Shown here: piece by piece, positions 1 to 10,124 of the stretch
Layout of the letters: each line of letters starts with the position of its first letter
Position numbering within the stretch: position 1 is the stretch's first letter
Source: PXAP01 sp964520585
GTDB lineage: Bacteria > Bacteroidota > Bacteroidia > Bacteroidales > PUMT01
DNA length: 64,000 nt
Direction of reading: 5' to 3'
Assembly: GCA_964520585.1 (NCBI GenBank)
Contig: CAZFOO010000002.1
Coordinates: 1 to 64,000, forward strand
Made by a program: the position numbers and the translations under genes
Notes under the pieces: model-generated
The model's input: only the letters and a program-made list of their open reading frames with translations
Databases searched by the model: none
What the model was told of the DNA's origin: nothing

Positions 1-870
1 TCAGATAGTAACTTATACATTCACTCCTAAAATGGATCGCGGAGGAGGAAGAGACGTTTGTGAAGACGGAGTACCCGTTAGTATTGACATAGAGATTAAT
101 CCACAACCCAAAATACAGGTCCAGGAACAAGAGGATATCCTATGCTACGACGGGGATGCAGTATTTGATATTACTAACCTGAACACTGTAAATACCGGGG
201 GTACCTGGTTGTATGATGTCTCGGTTAGTTATCCCGCTGGCGTCAACGGTGACTGGGAAACAGGACTCACTGACCAGTCTGCAACAGGAATAGCTGCCCT
301 GGCCGATGACATTACCAACACCACTGACAACGTTCAGATAGTAACTTATACATTCACTCCTAAAATGGATCGCGGAGGAGGAAGAGACATTTGTGAAGAC
401 GGAGTGCCGGTAACTATAGAGATGGAGATAAACCCCCAACCCAGAGTAATAGCTACTCCTGATGAACAAACAATCTGCAACGACGCAACTACCGATATAA
501 CTCTTACTACACCAACTACGGTTACTTCAGGGGTGGTAACCTTCGATTATACCGCAGTGGCATCTGATCCTGGTGTGACAGGGTTCACCTCTTCTGCTTC
601 GGGACTGCTGCACGGGGAGAAAATTGAGGATACTATAAACAACGATACAGACCAGCCACAGACGGTTACCTATACAATAATCCCAAGGACACTGGATACA
701 GGTTGTGCGGACGGTGACCCAATAACAGTGGTGGTAACCATTAATCCTACTCCAAAGGTTGTTGCTACTCCTGATACTGAGACTATCTGTAATGATGGTA
801 CAACGGATATAACTCTTACTACACCAACTACGGTTACTTCAGGGGTGGTGACCTTCGATTATACGGCCAC
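1..870 (+). repeat. Near-identical direct DNA repeats inside the surface-protein gene
   Basis: Bases 1-72 recur at 334-405 with about two differences, a 333-base (111-codon) spacing. A second pair, about 494-556 and 806-868, is nearly identical at a 312-base (104-codon) spacing. Both spacings keep frame and equal one PKD-like unit, so these are recent duplications of whole protein modules. They are likely sites of repeat-number change by recombination. Confidence 0.85.
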
Positions 871-3784
871 CGCAACAGGAGGTCCCGGTGCTGTGACAGG
901 GTTCACAACCTCGGATATAAACCTCGGCCACGGTCACAGGATACTGGATCAGATCACAAATAATACAAACGAGGTGCAGTATGTAACTTACAAAATTGTT
1001 CCCCGGGCCCTGGATACAGGTTGTGCAGACGGTGATACATTAACTGTTATTGTTGCAGTAAATCCAACACCCGAGCTCTATGCTCATACTGCTGAAACCA
1101 TAGTCTGCGATTCATCTACTATTCTTATAGAAGTGAATGACCTGCTGGGTAATGTGCACGGCGAAAAAATATACGAGCTGATCTCTACCAATGCCGGCGG
1201 AGATGTGCTTGGCGTAGAGCCATCAGGCGAATATGCCGCAGGTCAGGATATAAATAACCAGCTGGTAAACCTTACCAATGAAGTTCAGGAAGTAACTTAC
1301 CGGCTGAGGGCACTAATAAAAGACCCGGCGGGACCGGGTTCCGGTTACTGCGAGGACGGCACTGACACTACCATCATTATACAGGTTAACCCTACTCCTT
1401 TAATATCGGTGACTGTTGCTGATACTGTTTACTGTGATAATAGTGTGATAAATTTCGAAATTGATGATCTGAACGGAACGGTTATTGGCGATAAAATATA
1501 TACATTAACCACAACGTATGAGAGCGGACAGGTAGAGGGTGTTCAGCCTGACGGGGAATATAGCAGGATAGATTTCAGCAACACCCTGACCAATATGAGC
1601 AACGAGGTGCAGATAATATATTATCATTTCAAGGCACATATCAAGGATCAGCGCGGACCGGGTACTGGGTACTGCAGTGAAGGAGATGATTTTATGTTTG
1701 CTATTTATCTTAACCCGACCGCGATTGTAACTTCTGATCTGCTGAACGACAGGGATACTATTTGCAACGAAACATTTGCAGAATTTGAACTTACTTCACC
1801 CACTTCTGTTCTGGACGGCGTGATAACCTTTGATTACGTTACTTCATTTGAGGGCGATCCTGGAGATCTTACAGGTTTCGGCATAACTGAAACCGGTCTT
1901 GCCCAGGGTACTGTAATTAGCAATTACCTGGAAAATCACACTACGGTTCCTCAGTACGTAACATATACAATTACCCCGCATGCCCATTCTACCGGATGTG
2001 CACCAGGCATTCCTATTGATGTGGTGATACGGGTAAATCCCAGTCCAATAGACACTTTTTATATCAGCAAGGAGATAGAATGCCATGGAACATATTCCGG
2101 TAGCCTTGCCCTGGAGACGGCATCGGATTCCGGGCCTTATGATATACGCTGGACCGGTCCTGACGGATTCTTTTCTAATGAACGAAATCTTGAAGATATC
2201 AGGTTCGGACGTTACACGGTAAGGGTGACCGACGGAAATAATTGTAACGACGAAGGATCAATCAGACTCTCGAATGCAGAACCGATAGCAGTCAACTATG
2301 CAGCAGAACAGGTATCGTGCCATGGCGGCTCAGACGGGAGCATCAGGATAACTACGGTCCGCGAAGGATCAGGACCTCCCTACAGTTTCGAATGGACTGG
2401 CCCGGAAGATTTTGTTTTTGAAGATAATACCACACGCGATCAGAATGATCTTGCTGCCGGTCAATACAAGGTAGTTATAACTGACGGTAAAGGATGTCAG
2501 TATAGCTCTACCGATTATGATCCGGCTAATATCCTCAAATTATCTGAACCGGACCCCATAGTTATAGATATTGATGTAACGGATGCTACCTGCAATATAA
2601 ATGATGACGGCAGTGCGCAAAGCCAGGTGGAAGGCGGCACTGCACCTTATTATTACCATTGGGAAGGACCGCAGGGATATGTCTTTGACGATAATACTAC
2701 GGCTGATGTGGAAAATCTTACGGGAGGGTCATATACCCTCTGGGTTACCGATTCAAAAGGGTGTATAACCGGAAAACAGATTGAAATAGGAGCTCTTCCG
2801 CCGTTCAGGGTAACTCCTGTAATTACCACCGATTACAACGGCTACGGGGTTTCCTGTTATGGGGCATCTGATGCTTCGATAGAACTTGAAATTCTGGGAG
2901 ATTTCCCGCCGTTTGATTTCCACTGGTCTGATGGGTCAACAACACGTAACCGTGAGAATGTACCTGCAGGCGAGTATCATGTACAGGTGTTCGATTCTGT
3001 CAATTGTCCCTCCGAAGCAACTGTTGTTGTAACCGAACCCGATGAAATAATTATGAATGTGAGCGTTGAAGATGCTACCTGTTATGGGTACACTGACGGA
3101 AGGGTTTACCTTGATGTAGAAGGGGGGACAGGTAACATATACTATAACTGGGAAGACGGCCAGGCCACGGCCAATGCATTCGGCCTAAGTGCGGGCAATC
3201 ATTTTGTAAGGGTTTCAGATATAAATAACTGTACCCTCGATACAATAATACATGTTAGACAACCCGATCCTCTTGTGGCCTACCCTGTTATTACTGAACC
3301 TTACTGTGATGAATTTGATGATGGATCTGTCGAATTAAATATGTCGGGGGGGACTTCCCCATACAGGTTCTCCTGGTCCACCGGACAAACAACAGAAGAC
3401 CTCTATAATATTGGTGAAGGGACCTATTACGTTACCGTGGAAGATTTCAATAATTGCGTTCTGGTTGATACCATAATGGTTGACAGCGCTAATGAGCTGT
3501 GCATGAGGATACCAAATGCCTTTACTCCTAATGATGACGGACATAATGATTACTGGGTTATCGGCAGCAGGGTGGCCGGCACCCTGGGGGAAATTTATCC
3601 GTGGGCCGTTGTCGAAGTCTACAACCGGACGGGCGAACTGGTATATAAATCCCAGGAAGGATACCCCGAACCATGGGACGGTACATCCAGGGGATACGAG
3701 TTGCCAATGGATTCATATTTCTATGTGATATTCCGTAATAACGGGCAGGCCCCGATCTCAGGACATGTTACCATCATCAGGTAA
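2..3784 (+). CDS. Repeat-rich secreted surface protein with gliding-motility-type C-terminal domain (5' partial)
   Basis: The reading frame is open from base 2, so the first ATG (32) is internal and the gene begins upstream of the window. The visible 1260 residues contain about six PKD/Ig-like units of roughly 105-115 residues, each closing with an NPxP motif and a Cys near CEDG/CADG. Six SprB-type repeats follow (CHGTYSGSL, CHGGSDGSI, CNINDDGSA, CYGASDASI, CYGYTDGRV, CDEFDDGSV). The last ~85 residues (PNAFTPNDDGHNDYW to GHVTIIR) match the CHU_C / type B type IX secretion signal. This family is exported by T9SS and often acts in gliding or adhesion; the exact role here is inferred. The stop is TAA at 3782. 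The next gene converges from the minus strand. Confidence 0.9.
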   Translation, partial: QIVTYTFTPKMDRGGGRDVCEDGVPVSIDIEINPQPKIQVQEQEDILCYDGDAVFDITNLNTVNTGGTWLYDVSVSYPAGVNGDWETGLTDQSATGIAALADDITNTTDNVQIVTYTFTPKMDRGGGRDICEDGVPVTIEMEINPQPRVIATPDEQTICNDATTDITLTTPTTVTSGVVTFDYTAVASDPGVTGFTSSASGLLHGEKIEDTINNDTDQPQTVTYTIIPRTLDTGCADGDPITVVVTINPTPKVVATPDTETICNDGTTDITLTTPTTVTSGVVTFDYTATATGGPGAVTGFTTSDINLGHGHRILDQITNNTNEVQYVTYKIVPRALDTGCADGDTLTVIVAVNPTPELYAHTAETIVCDSSTILIEVNDLLGNVHGEKIYELISTNAGGDVLGVEPSGEYAAGQDINNQLVNLTNEVQEVTYRLRALIKDPAGPGSGYCEDGTDTTIIIQVNPTPLISVTVADTVYCDNSVINFEIDDLNGTVIGDKIYTLTTTYESGQVEGVQPDGEYSRIDFSNTLTNMSNEVQIIYYHFKAHIKDQRGPGTGYCSEGDDFMFAIYLNPTAIVTSDLLNDRDTICNETFAEFELTSPTSVLDGVITFDYVTSFEGDPGDLTGFGITETGLAQGTVISNYLENHTTVPQYVTYTITPHAHSTGCAPGIPIDVVIRVNPSPIDTFYISKEIECHGTYSGSLALETASDSGPYDIRWTGPDGFFSNERNLEDIRFGRYTVRVTDGNNCNDEGSIRLSNAEPIAVNYAAEQVSCHGGSDGSIRITTVREGSGPPYSFEWTGPEDFVFEDNTTRDQNDLAAGQYKVVITDGKGCQYSSTDYDPANILKLSEPDPIVIDIDVTDATCNINDDGSAQSQVEGGTAPYYYHWEGPQGYVFDDNTTADVENLTGGSYTLWVTDSKGCITGKQIEIGALPPFRVTPVITTDYNGYGVSCYGASDASIELEILGDFPPFDFHWSDGSTTRNRENVPAGEYHVQVFDSVNCPSEATVVVTEPDEIIMNVSVEDATCYGYTDGRVYLDVEGGTGNIYYNWEDGQATANAFGLSAGNHFVRVSDINNCTLDTIIHVRQPDPLVAYPVITEPYCDEFDDGSVELNMSGGTSPYRFSWSTGQTTEDLYNIGEGTYYVTVEDFNNCVLVDTIMVDSANELCMRIPNAFTPNDDGHNDYWVIGSRVAGTLGEIYPWAVVEVYNRTGELVYKSQEGYPEPWDGTSRGYELPMDSYFYVIFRNNGQAPISGHVTIIR

Positions 3785-3870
3785 GAATATACCCATTTTC
3801 AGATTTTTAAGGGGTGTTCTGCTTGTCCACTGTACCTCCATTCTTGCGAAAGTACGGGTTGATCACCGGA

Positions 3871-6561
3871 TTACTCCCTAATGCCTCTTATTTTAGCAGC
3901 AATAAATTTTTCCAGCTCAACTATAAAGAATATTATTATACCTGCTGCCAGGGGATACAGCCATAATATCGCTTCGACCGGCGTTGTACCAAAAGCCTCA
4001 TTCATGAAGGGAACATACACAAAAAATAACTGGAAAAGTATCAGCGCAGCGAATGCAAAAAGGATCGCCCTGTTATTGAAAAATCCTTTCCCCAGTGCCG
4101 GGGTCTTGATTTTCCTGCAATTAAGAAGATAAAACATCTGTCCCGCCACAAGGGTATTAACTGCAATGGTCCGGGCTTCATTAATTTCTCTTCCTATATC
4201 CCGCAGGTATTCGAAAGTGAAAAAAGTTGCCCCGGCTACCAGAAAAGATACAAACACTATTCTCCATATGAACATTTTGCTTAGTAAGGATGCATCCTGC
4301 TTTCGGGGTGAGCGTAACATCACATCGCCCTCCATCGGTTCAAAGGCGATAGCCATTGCCAGGGTGACTGCGGTTACCATATTAACCCACAAAATCTGTA
4401 CCGGCGTGATCGGCATCATCATGCCAAGGAAAATCGCTGCTACCAGAACCAGGGATTCTGCTCCATTAGTTGGTAAAACAAACAGCAACGCCTTTCTTAT
4501 GTTGTCGAAAACCGTCCGCCCCTCTTCCACGGCATTAACGATGGAGGCAAAATTATCATCAGCCAGAACCATTTCAGAAGCATCCTTTGATACTTCGGTG
4601 CCTTTTATGCCCATGGCAATACCAATATTAGCCTTCTTCAGGGCTGGTGCATCATTCACTCCGTCTCCCGTCATCGCGCAAAGCCAGCCCTTTTTCTGCG
4701 AAGCCTCCACCAGTCTGAGTTTATGTTCGGGACTGGCACGTGCATATACGTCGTATTCATCCACAACCTTCCTTAGTTTTTCATCGTCCATCTCTTCCAA
4801 CTCTTTACCGGTCAGAGCTTTCTCACCGTCGCCAATGCCTATCTCTTTTCCAATGGCTTTAGCTGTAATCACATGATCACCTGTTATCATTTTTACCATG
4901 ACACCTGCTTCCTTACACTCCCTGACTGAATCAATTGCTTCCTGTCTTGGTGGATCAATTATTCCGATTATTCCAAGAAAGATGTTGTTTTTCTCTGCGT
5001 CCTCCATCTCAAGCATATCCATGTCATCATCGGCTTTCTGAAAGGCAACTGCCAGCAATCTTTGCCCCTTGGCAGCAGCCTCTCCCATTTTCTTTTCCCA
5101 GTATTCAGTGTCTATATCTTGTTCTCCATCTTTAGTATATTGTTTATTACTCATCTCCAGCAGCCTTTCCGGTGCCCCGGAAACAAATATACAAGCCCCT
5201 CCGTTTATCTTATTGAGAGTAGCCATATATTTATGATCGGACTCAAAAGGGATGGAATCAAGACGGGCAGGTTTAAAATCTTTGAATCCGGCTTTGTAAC
5301 TCAGGGTAAGTAAGGCTCCCTCAGTAGGAGTGCCGGAAAGTTTCCAGTTTCCTTCCTCATCTTCGTATACCTCTGAATTATTACATACCCTCGCTGCCTG
5401 AAGCAGTCGTTTAAGTACTTTTTCGTAATTCTCCCCAATATCCTGATCATCCTTAATTATTTTACCTTCCGGCACATAACCGGTACCCTCTATGGTATAT
5501 TCATTATCTGCAGTAATAATTGTCTTGGCAGTCATCTCATTCCGGGTAAGGGTGCCTGTTTTATCGGAAAATATTACATTTACCACACCAAGAGTTTCCA
5601 CAGAAGGAAGCCGCCGGATTATGGCATTCCGTCCGGCCATATTACGGACGGCTACTGCAAGGGCAATGGTAATAACAGCTGGTAATCCCGAAGGTATGGC
5701 GGCAACCACCAATGAAATAACTATCAAAAACATTTCATACAGATCATACTCCTGCACGAAATAACCAAATGCAAAGAAAAATGCAGCAATGCCAAGAATA
5801 ACTATAGAGAGCCATTTGCTGAATTCCTGAATTTTCTGAAGCAAAGGAGTAGTGATCTCTTCCACATCAGACATCATCTTATTTATCTTTCCTATTTCAG
5901 TTTCTGCACCGGTCTTGACTACAACTCCTCTGGCGTTGCCATAGGTGACCATGGTGCTTGAAAAACCCATTGAGGTCTGGTCTCCGATAACGGAATCCTC
6001 CTCCACGGGTTCAGAATTTTTTTCAACAGCCTCAGACTCGCCCGTAAGGGCTGATTCCTCGACTGAGAAATTCCTGGACTTTATGATACGTACATCAGCC
6101 GGTATCTTATTCCCCGATTTCATAAGTACCACATCACCGGGGACAAGTTCTTCGGCATCGACGGTTATTTTTTCTCCCTTTCTGATCACTGTTGCGTTAA
6201 GCGAAAGCATATCCTGCAGGTCCTCCAGTGCCTTTTCGGCCCTTCCTTCCTGGATAAATCCTATCACAGCATTGATAACCACTACGGCCAGAATTACCCA
6301 CATGTCGATCCAATGCTCAATAAGAGCGGTTATAAGTGCGGCCACCAGAAGAACGTAAATCAGAGTATTTTTGAATTGGGCCAGCAACCGTTCAAAATTG
6401 CTGCGCTTTTTGCCTTTGGGAATTTCATTCCGGCCGAATTTCTCAAGTCTTTTTTTTACCTCGTCTTCTGTCAGGCCCTCGTCAGGGTTGGTCTGAATTT
6501 TTTCTATCACCTCATCCACAGGCAGAGCATGCCATTTCAAGTCATTCTGATAGGATTCCAT
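3871..6561 (-). CDS. P-type (type II-like) cation-transporting ATPase with altered ion-site residues
   Basis: The 896-residue protein has the full P2-type layout: an N-terminal cation-ATPase domain, an actuator domain with TGES, a phosphorylation motif DKTGTLT (Asp333), a nucleotide domain, the hinge motif TGDGVNDAPALKKANIGIAM, and about ten membrane helices. It should couple ATP hydrolysis to cation transport across the inner membrane. The substrate is uncertain. The M4 motif reads IPSGLP (Ser291) where SERCA-type pumps have IPEGLP, and M6 reads NMVTAVTL, with Ala731 at the position of the SERCA Asp800. The M5 Asn and Glu (PTNGAES) are kept. It resembles calcium or PMA-like pumps in bacterial annotations, but calcium specificity should not be assumed. 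It starts at ATG and stands alone. Confidence 0.92.
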   Translation of the reverse strand: MESYQNDLKWHALPVDEVIEKIQTNPDEGLTEDEVKKRLEKFGRNEIPKGKKRSNFERLLAQFKNTLIYVLLVAALITALIEHWIDMWVILAVVVINAVIGFIQEGRAEKALEDLQDMLSLNATVIRKGEKITVDAEELVPGDVVLMKSGNKIPADVRIIKSRNFSVEESALTGESEAVEKNSEPVEEDSVIGDQTSMGFSSTMVTYGNARGVVVKTGAETEIGKINKMMSDVEEITTPLLQKIQEFSKWLSIVILGIAAFFFAFGYFVQEYDLYEMFLIVISLVVAAIPSGLPAVITIALAVAVRNMAGRNAIIRRLPSVETLGVVNVIFSDKTGTLTRNEMTAKTIITADNEYTIEGTGYVPEGKIIKDDQDIGENYEKVLKRLLQAARVCNNSEVYEDEEGNWKLSGTPTEGALLTLSYKAGFKDFKPARLDSIPFESDHKYMATLNKINGGACIFVSGAPERLLEMSNKQYTKDGEQDIDTEYWEKKMGEAAAKGQRLLAVAFQKADDDMDMLEMEDAEKNNIFLGIIGIIDPPRQEAIDSVRECKEAGVMVKMITGDHVITAKAIGKEIGIGDGEKALTGKELEEMDDEKLRKVVDEYDVYARASPEHKLRLVEASQKKGWLCAMTGDGVNDAPALKKANIGIAMGIKGTEVSKDASEMVLADDNFASIVNAVEEGRTVFDNIRKALLFVLPTNGAESLVLVAAIFLGMMMPITPVQILWVNMVTAVTLAMAIAFEPMEGDVMLRSPRKQDASLLSKMFIWRIVFVSFLVAGATFFTFEYLRDIGREINEARTIAVNTLVAGQMFYLLNCRKIKTPALGKGFFNNRAILFAFAALILFQLFFVYVPFMNEAFGTTPVEAILWLYPLAAGIIIFFIVELEKFIAAKIRGIRE

Positions 6562-6708
6562 AAAACTATTATAGTAATTGTTATCTTAAAATAATGCCGT
6601 AAGGTTTACGAAGTTATAAAAAACCACAGAAAATTTTATAAGAATCAACTAGAATAAGTACCATATGGGAAGAGGAATTTGTCTGCAATTGCCTGATAAA
6701 AGGGCACA

Positions 6709-8007
6709 TTAGTGAGATTGATCTTTTATAATTTTCGCAAGCTCTGAAGTAAGCTTTTTTCTTGAATAGCTCCGATAAAGACCATTGCCTGCCTTAATTT
6801 CACCCTCCTTTTTGAATATTTCCACAAGATATTTCAGGTATTCTGTCAAACCGGCTGAATCGGAGCGCGTAAAACTTCTTCCTGCTTCACATTCCTCAAT
6901 AATAGCAGCGGCATCGCTGTCTGTCGATCCAAGAGCAATTACCGGTCTTTCTGCTGCCAGATATTCAAACAGCTTACCTGCAACTCCTTTGTCATTTGAA
7001 GTTTCCGGAAAAATATAAAGCAGCGCCGAGCTGCTTTTGAGAAAAGAAGCAAGACTGGCATGATCTACATATCCCCGGTAATCAAAGAGATTACTCAAGC
7101 CCAGGTCACTGATCTCCTTCTCAATTAAATTTGATGCACTTCCCAAAAGCCTGAACCGGAATGCAACGTCAGGATATAACCTGACAAGGTCTGAAAGTGC
7201 GTTAAAGAATACCCGGGGCTTGTAGTGTTCTGAAATGGTTCCTGTATATGTCACAGTAAACTCATCAGGGGACTTAACAGGCACCCTGAAATCATCTTCA
7301 TCAAAACCGTTGGTTATTACATGAAACTTCCCTGCATCTTTGATCCCTGTTTTCGATAGAAGCAGATTTTTATTGGAATTGCAATTTGTTATTATGATGT
7401 CTGCGTTATCGAGGACTGTCTTCTCTTTCCATAGGTCAATTTTTTTAGCCACCGGTGTGTGCAACATGTCGGAATAGTAATAGATATCGGTCCACGGATC
7501 CCTGAAATCGGCTATCCATTTGATATTAAGATCTTTTTTCAGTTTTAATCCTGCCAGATGTGTGGAATGAGGGGGACCGGTGGTTATTACCGTTTTAATA
7601 TCGTACTGTTGGATTAATTCAGAGGCCTTTTTAAGAGCATATTTATTCCATCCTATCCTGGCATCGGGTATAAAAAAATTACCCCGAATGAACCGGAGCA
7701 GAGTCTGTAGAAGACTATTTTTGTCAACGTTGCTGAATCCTCCATAAGGTACACTGCTCTTCCCGAATATGCGGGAGATTATTGACAATACTTCAAAGGA
7801 TCTGGTTCTGAATACTTTTACAGAAGGTGAAATATCTTTTTCAAGGCTCGGGTCAGTTTGAGGATAAGAAGCATATTGCGGATCAACGGTGAGAACATAA
7901 GGATGCACTCCGAAGCCGGAAAGATATTTTGTGAATTTAAGCCATCGCTGAACACCTGCTCCTCCACTTGGTGGCCAATAATAAGTTATGATCAGGACTT
8001 TTTTCAC
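6709..8007 (-). CDS. GT4-family-like glycosyltransferase
   Basis: 432 residues. The N-terminus (MKKVLIITYYWPPSGGAGVQ) has the glycine-rich loop of GT-B glycosyltransferases that begin with YyWPPsGG. A 'TTGPPHSTHLAG' segment and a C-terminal donor-binding half with a Rossmann-like fold (VTYTGTISEHYKPR, then LAAERPVIALGSTDSDAAAII) follow. The start codon is GTG at 8007. The likely role is sugar transfer onto a lipid-linked or exopolysaccharide acceptor at the cytoplasmic face of the membrane. The sugar is not deducible. The flippase and polysaccharide genes 2-6 kb away may share a pathway, but glyS lies between them. Confidence 0.85.
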   Translation of the reverse strand: MKKVLIITYYWPPSGGAGVQRWLKFTKYLSGFGVHPYVLTVDPQYASYPQTDPSLEKDISPSVKVFRTRSFEVLSIISRIFGKSSVPYGGFSNVDKNSLLQTLLRFIRGNFFIPDARIGWNKYALKKASELIQQYDIKTVITTGPPHSTHLAGLKLKKDLNIKWIADFRDPWTDIYYYSDMLHTPVAKKIDLWKEKTVLDNADIIITNCNSNKNLLLSKTGIKDAGKFHVITNGFDEDDFRVPVKSPDEFTVTYTGTISEHYKPRVFFNALSDLVRLYPDVAFRFRLLGSASNLIEKEISDLGLSNLFDYRGYVDHASLASFLKSSSALLYIFPETSNDKGVAGKLFEYLAAERPVIALGSTDSDAAAIIEECEAGRSFTRSDSAGLTEYLKYLVEIFKKEGEIKAGNGLYRSYSRKKLTSELAKIIKDQSH

Positions 8008-8104
8008 AAACCTGGCTTTTTATTATGGTGCTCGTTAACTCCTCCCTTCTTAGTGGATCACCCGGACAATTATGTTCAATAGCAGATGATAACATGCTCA
8101 GGGG

Positions 8105-9658
8105 TTAACCTATACTTTCCAGAAGTCTTTTGATGCTCACTTTTTCTAATATTATTTCACGAAGCTTTACTATGGGCAGCCTCTCCTGTTCCATGGTGTC
8201 TCGGTAACGTATAGTGACAGTATCATCTTCTTTTGTCTGATGATCGACGGTAATGCAGAAAGGGGTTCCTATAGCATCCTGCCTCCGGTAACGCCGTCCG
8301 ATTGAATCTTTTTCTTCATACTGGCAATTAAAATCGAACCTGAGGTCATCACGTATCCTTTGCGATATTTCAGGTAATCCGTCTTTTTTGACCAGCGGGA
8401 AAATTGCGAGTTTAACCGGTGCCAGGATAGGTGGTAAACGAAGTACTACTCTTTCGTCCTCCTGACCATTGTCTTTTTTTATCTTTTCCTCATGCCAGGA
8501 GGCCGCAAGTACTGTAAGGAACATCCTGTCCAGTCCTATGGATGTCTCAACCACATATGGTACATAGCTCTTGTTCAGCTCGTTATCAAAATACTGAAGC
8601 TTTTTGCCGCAAAATTTTTGATGCTGGCTGAGATCATAATCGGTACGGGAATGAATTCCTTCAACCTCCTTGAAGCCAAACGGGAAGGCAAACTCAATAT
8701 CAGCGGCAGCAACTGCATAATGTGCCAGCTTAGCATGATCGTGAAAACGGTATTTGCCTTCATCAAAACCAAGCGCTTTATGCCACCTCATCCTTTTCTC
8801 CTTCCAGTGGTCATACCACTTCTTTTCATCTCCCGGCCTTATGAAAAATTGCATTTCCATCTGCTCAAACTCCCGCATGCGGAAAATGAACTGGCGGGCT
8901 ACAATCTCGTTTCTGAAGGCTTTGCCGATCTGGGCAATCCCGAATGGCAATTTCATCCGGCCGGACTTCTGCACATTCATGAAATTCACAAAAATTCCCT
9001 GCGCGGTCTCAGGCCTTAGATAAATCTTGCTTGCATCCTCACTAACGGAACCAACCTTTGTATCAAACATAAGATTGAACTGCCTTACCTCTGTCCAGTT
9101 TCGTGAACCTGATACCGGATCGGTTATTTCACAATCTATTATGATCTGCCTTATCTCATCAAGATCGTTTTTTTCGGAAGCTTCAACAAAACGATTTTTT
9201 ATGGAGGTAATGCGTTCATTCAAATCCAGAATGCGCTGATTGGTTTGCCTGAACATTCCCTCATCAAACTTTTCTCCAAAACGCCGTGCCGCTTTGTCTA
9301 CTTCTTTATTGATCTTATCATTCTGCTTTTCCAGGTATTCTTCTATCAGGACATCGGCCCTGTATCTCTTTTTGGAATCCTTGTTATCAATTAACGGATC
9401 ATTGAAAGCATCAACATGCCCGGAGGCTTTCCACACTTCGGGATGCATAAAGATCGCAGAATCAAGTCCCACAATATTGTCATTCAAAAGAACCATGGCA
9501 TCCCACCAATACTTTTTTATGTTATTCTTTAACTCTACCCCAAATTGTCCGTAATCATATACCGCGCTCAATCCGTCGTATATATCGGAGGATTGGAATA
9601 TGAACCCGTATTCCTTACAGTGTGCTGTAAGTTTTTTGAAAATATCTTCCTGCTGCAT
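8105..9658 (-). CDS. glyQS: Glycyl-tRNA synthetase, dimeric (alpha2) type
   Basis: 517 residues, the usual length of the single-chain alpha2 GlyRS. It charges tRNA-Gly with glycine in the cytoplasm. Visible family features are the N-terminal GFIFQSSDIYDGLSAVYDYG block, the Gly-rich motif-2 area (RNEIVARQFIFRMREFEQME), the motif-3 element (ETSIGLDRMFLTVL) and a C-terminal anticodon-binding domain (APVKLAIFPLVKKDG onward). The start is the ATG at 9658, with a TAnnTTTG promoter box 27 bases upstream. The 466-base divergent region to the flippase carries a copy of the dispersed hairpin repeat. Identification is secure. Confidence 0.97.
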   Translation of the reverse strand: MQQEDIFKKLTAHCKEYGFIFQSSDIYDGLSAVYDYGQFGVELKNNIKKYWWDAMVLLNDNIVGLDSAIFMHPEVWKASGHVDAFNDPLIDNKDSKKRYRADVLIEEYLEKQNDKINKEVDKAARRFGEKFDEGMFRQTNQRILDLNERITSIKNRFVEASEKNDLDEIRQIIIDCEITDPVSGSRNWTEVRQFNLMFDTKVGSVSEDASKIYLRPETAQGIFVNFMNVQKSGRMKLPFGIAQIGKAFRNEIVARQFIFRMREFEQMEMQFFIRPGDEKKWYDHWKEKRMRWHKALGFDEGKYRFHDHAKLAHYAVAAADIEFAFPFGFKEVEGIHSRTDYDLSQHQKFCGKKLQYFDNELNKSYVPYVVETSIGLDRMFLTVLAASWHEEKIKKDNGQEDERVVLRLPPILAPVKLAIFPLVKKDGLPEISQRIRDDLRFDFNCQYEEKDSIGRRYRRQDAIGTPFCITVDHQTKEDDTVTIRYRDTMEQERLPIVKLREIILEKVSIKRLLESIG

Positions 9659-9684
9659 ATAAACAATATGTTTTAATAATCCGA

Positions 9685-9692
9685 CAAAAATA
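9685..9692 (-). promoter_or_regulatory. Bacteroidota -7 box upstream of glycyl-tRNA synthetase
   Basis: On the minus strand these bases read TATTTTTG, an exact match to TAnnTTTG, 27 bases upstream of the glyS ATG. No clear TTG element is seen at the expected distance, so this rests on the -7 box alone. Confidence 0.4.
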
Positions 9693-9846
9693 AGGTAAAA
9701 TGTTAATTTAACTGGATTAAAGTCAGGTTTTTTACAATACTGGTTTATGAGAATAAATTATAGTTATCGTACTTTTTATCCTTATTTTACTATAACAATG
9801 TATTTGTATTAAGTATTTCACTCTAATGGAACCTGCATGGTTTATT

Positions 9847-9954
9847 GACCTGAGGGTCGATTTCACATGCAATAATAAGTTCTTTTAGCCATATTCATCT
9901 GATGTGAAATTCATGATTCAGATATTTTGCTTTTCAATCCATGATACCCTTATA
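9847..9954 (+). repeat. Dispersed hairpin repeat, copy A
   Basis: Hairpin GACC-TGAG-GGTC at 9847-9858 is followed by arm ATTTCACAT (9860-9868), a 33-base loop, and the complementary arm ATGTGAAAT (9902-9910). Bases 9910-9954 form a tail that is 38/45 identical to 18201-18245 in copy B. It lies in the divergent region between glyS and the flippase gene. Homologous copies sit near 18.1, 50.2 and 59.8 kb in the same orientation. Confidence 0.8.
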
Positions 9955-10062
9955 GTTTGCCCATTTTATTTTTGTATCGAAGTACTATGAGGTCTTCATA
10001 CAGAATAGTGGTGTTAAAAAAATGGGATTAAAGATCATATTGCTCATTGATAAAAGAGCCTG

Positions 10063-10094
10063 TTGTAAACTATTATAAGTTTATGTTACTTTTG
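10063..10094 (+). promoter_or_regulatory. Bacteroidota-type promoter of the flippase gene
   Basis: TTG at 10063-10065 and TACTTTTG at 10087-10094 are separated by 21 bases, fitting the TTG-N19/21-TAnnTTTG sigma-ABfr consensus. The flippase ATG follows 30 bases downstream. Confidence 0.6.
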
Positions 10095-10124
10095 CCATGA
10101 TTAACCATTCCTTTTGAAGTTAAA

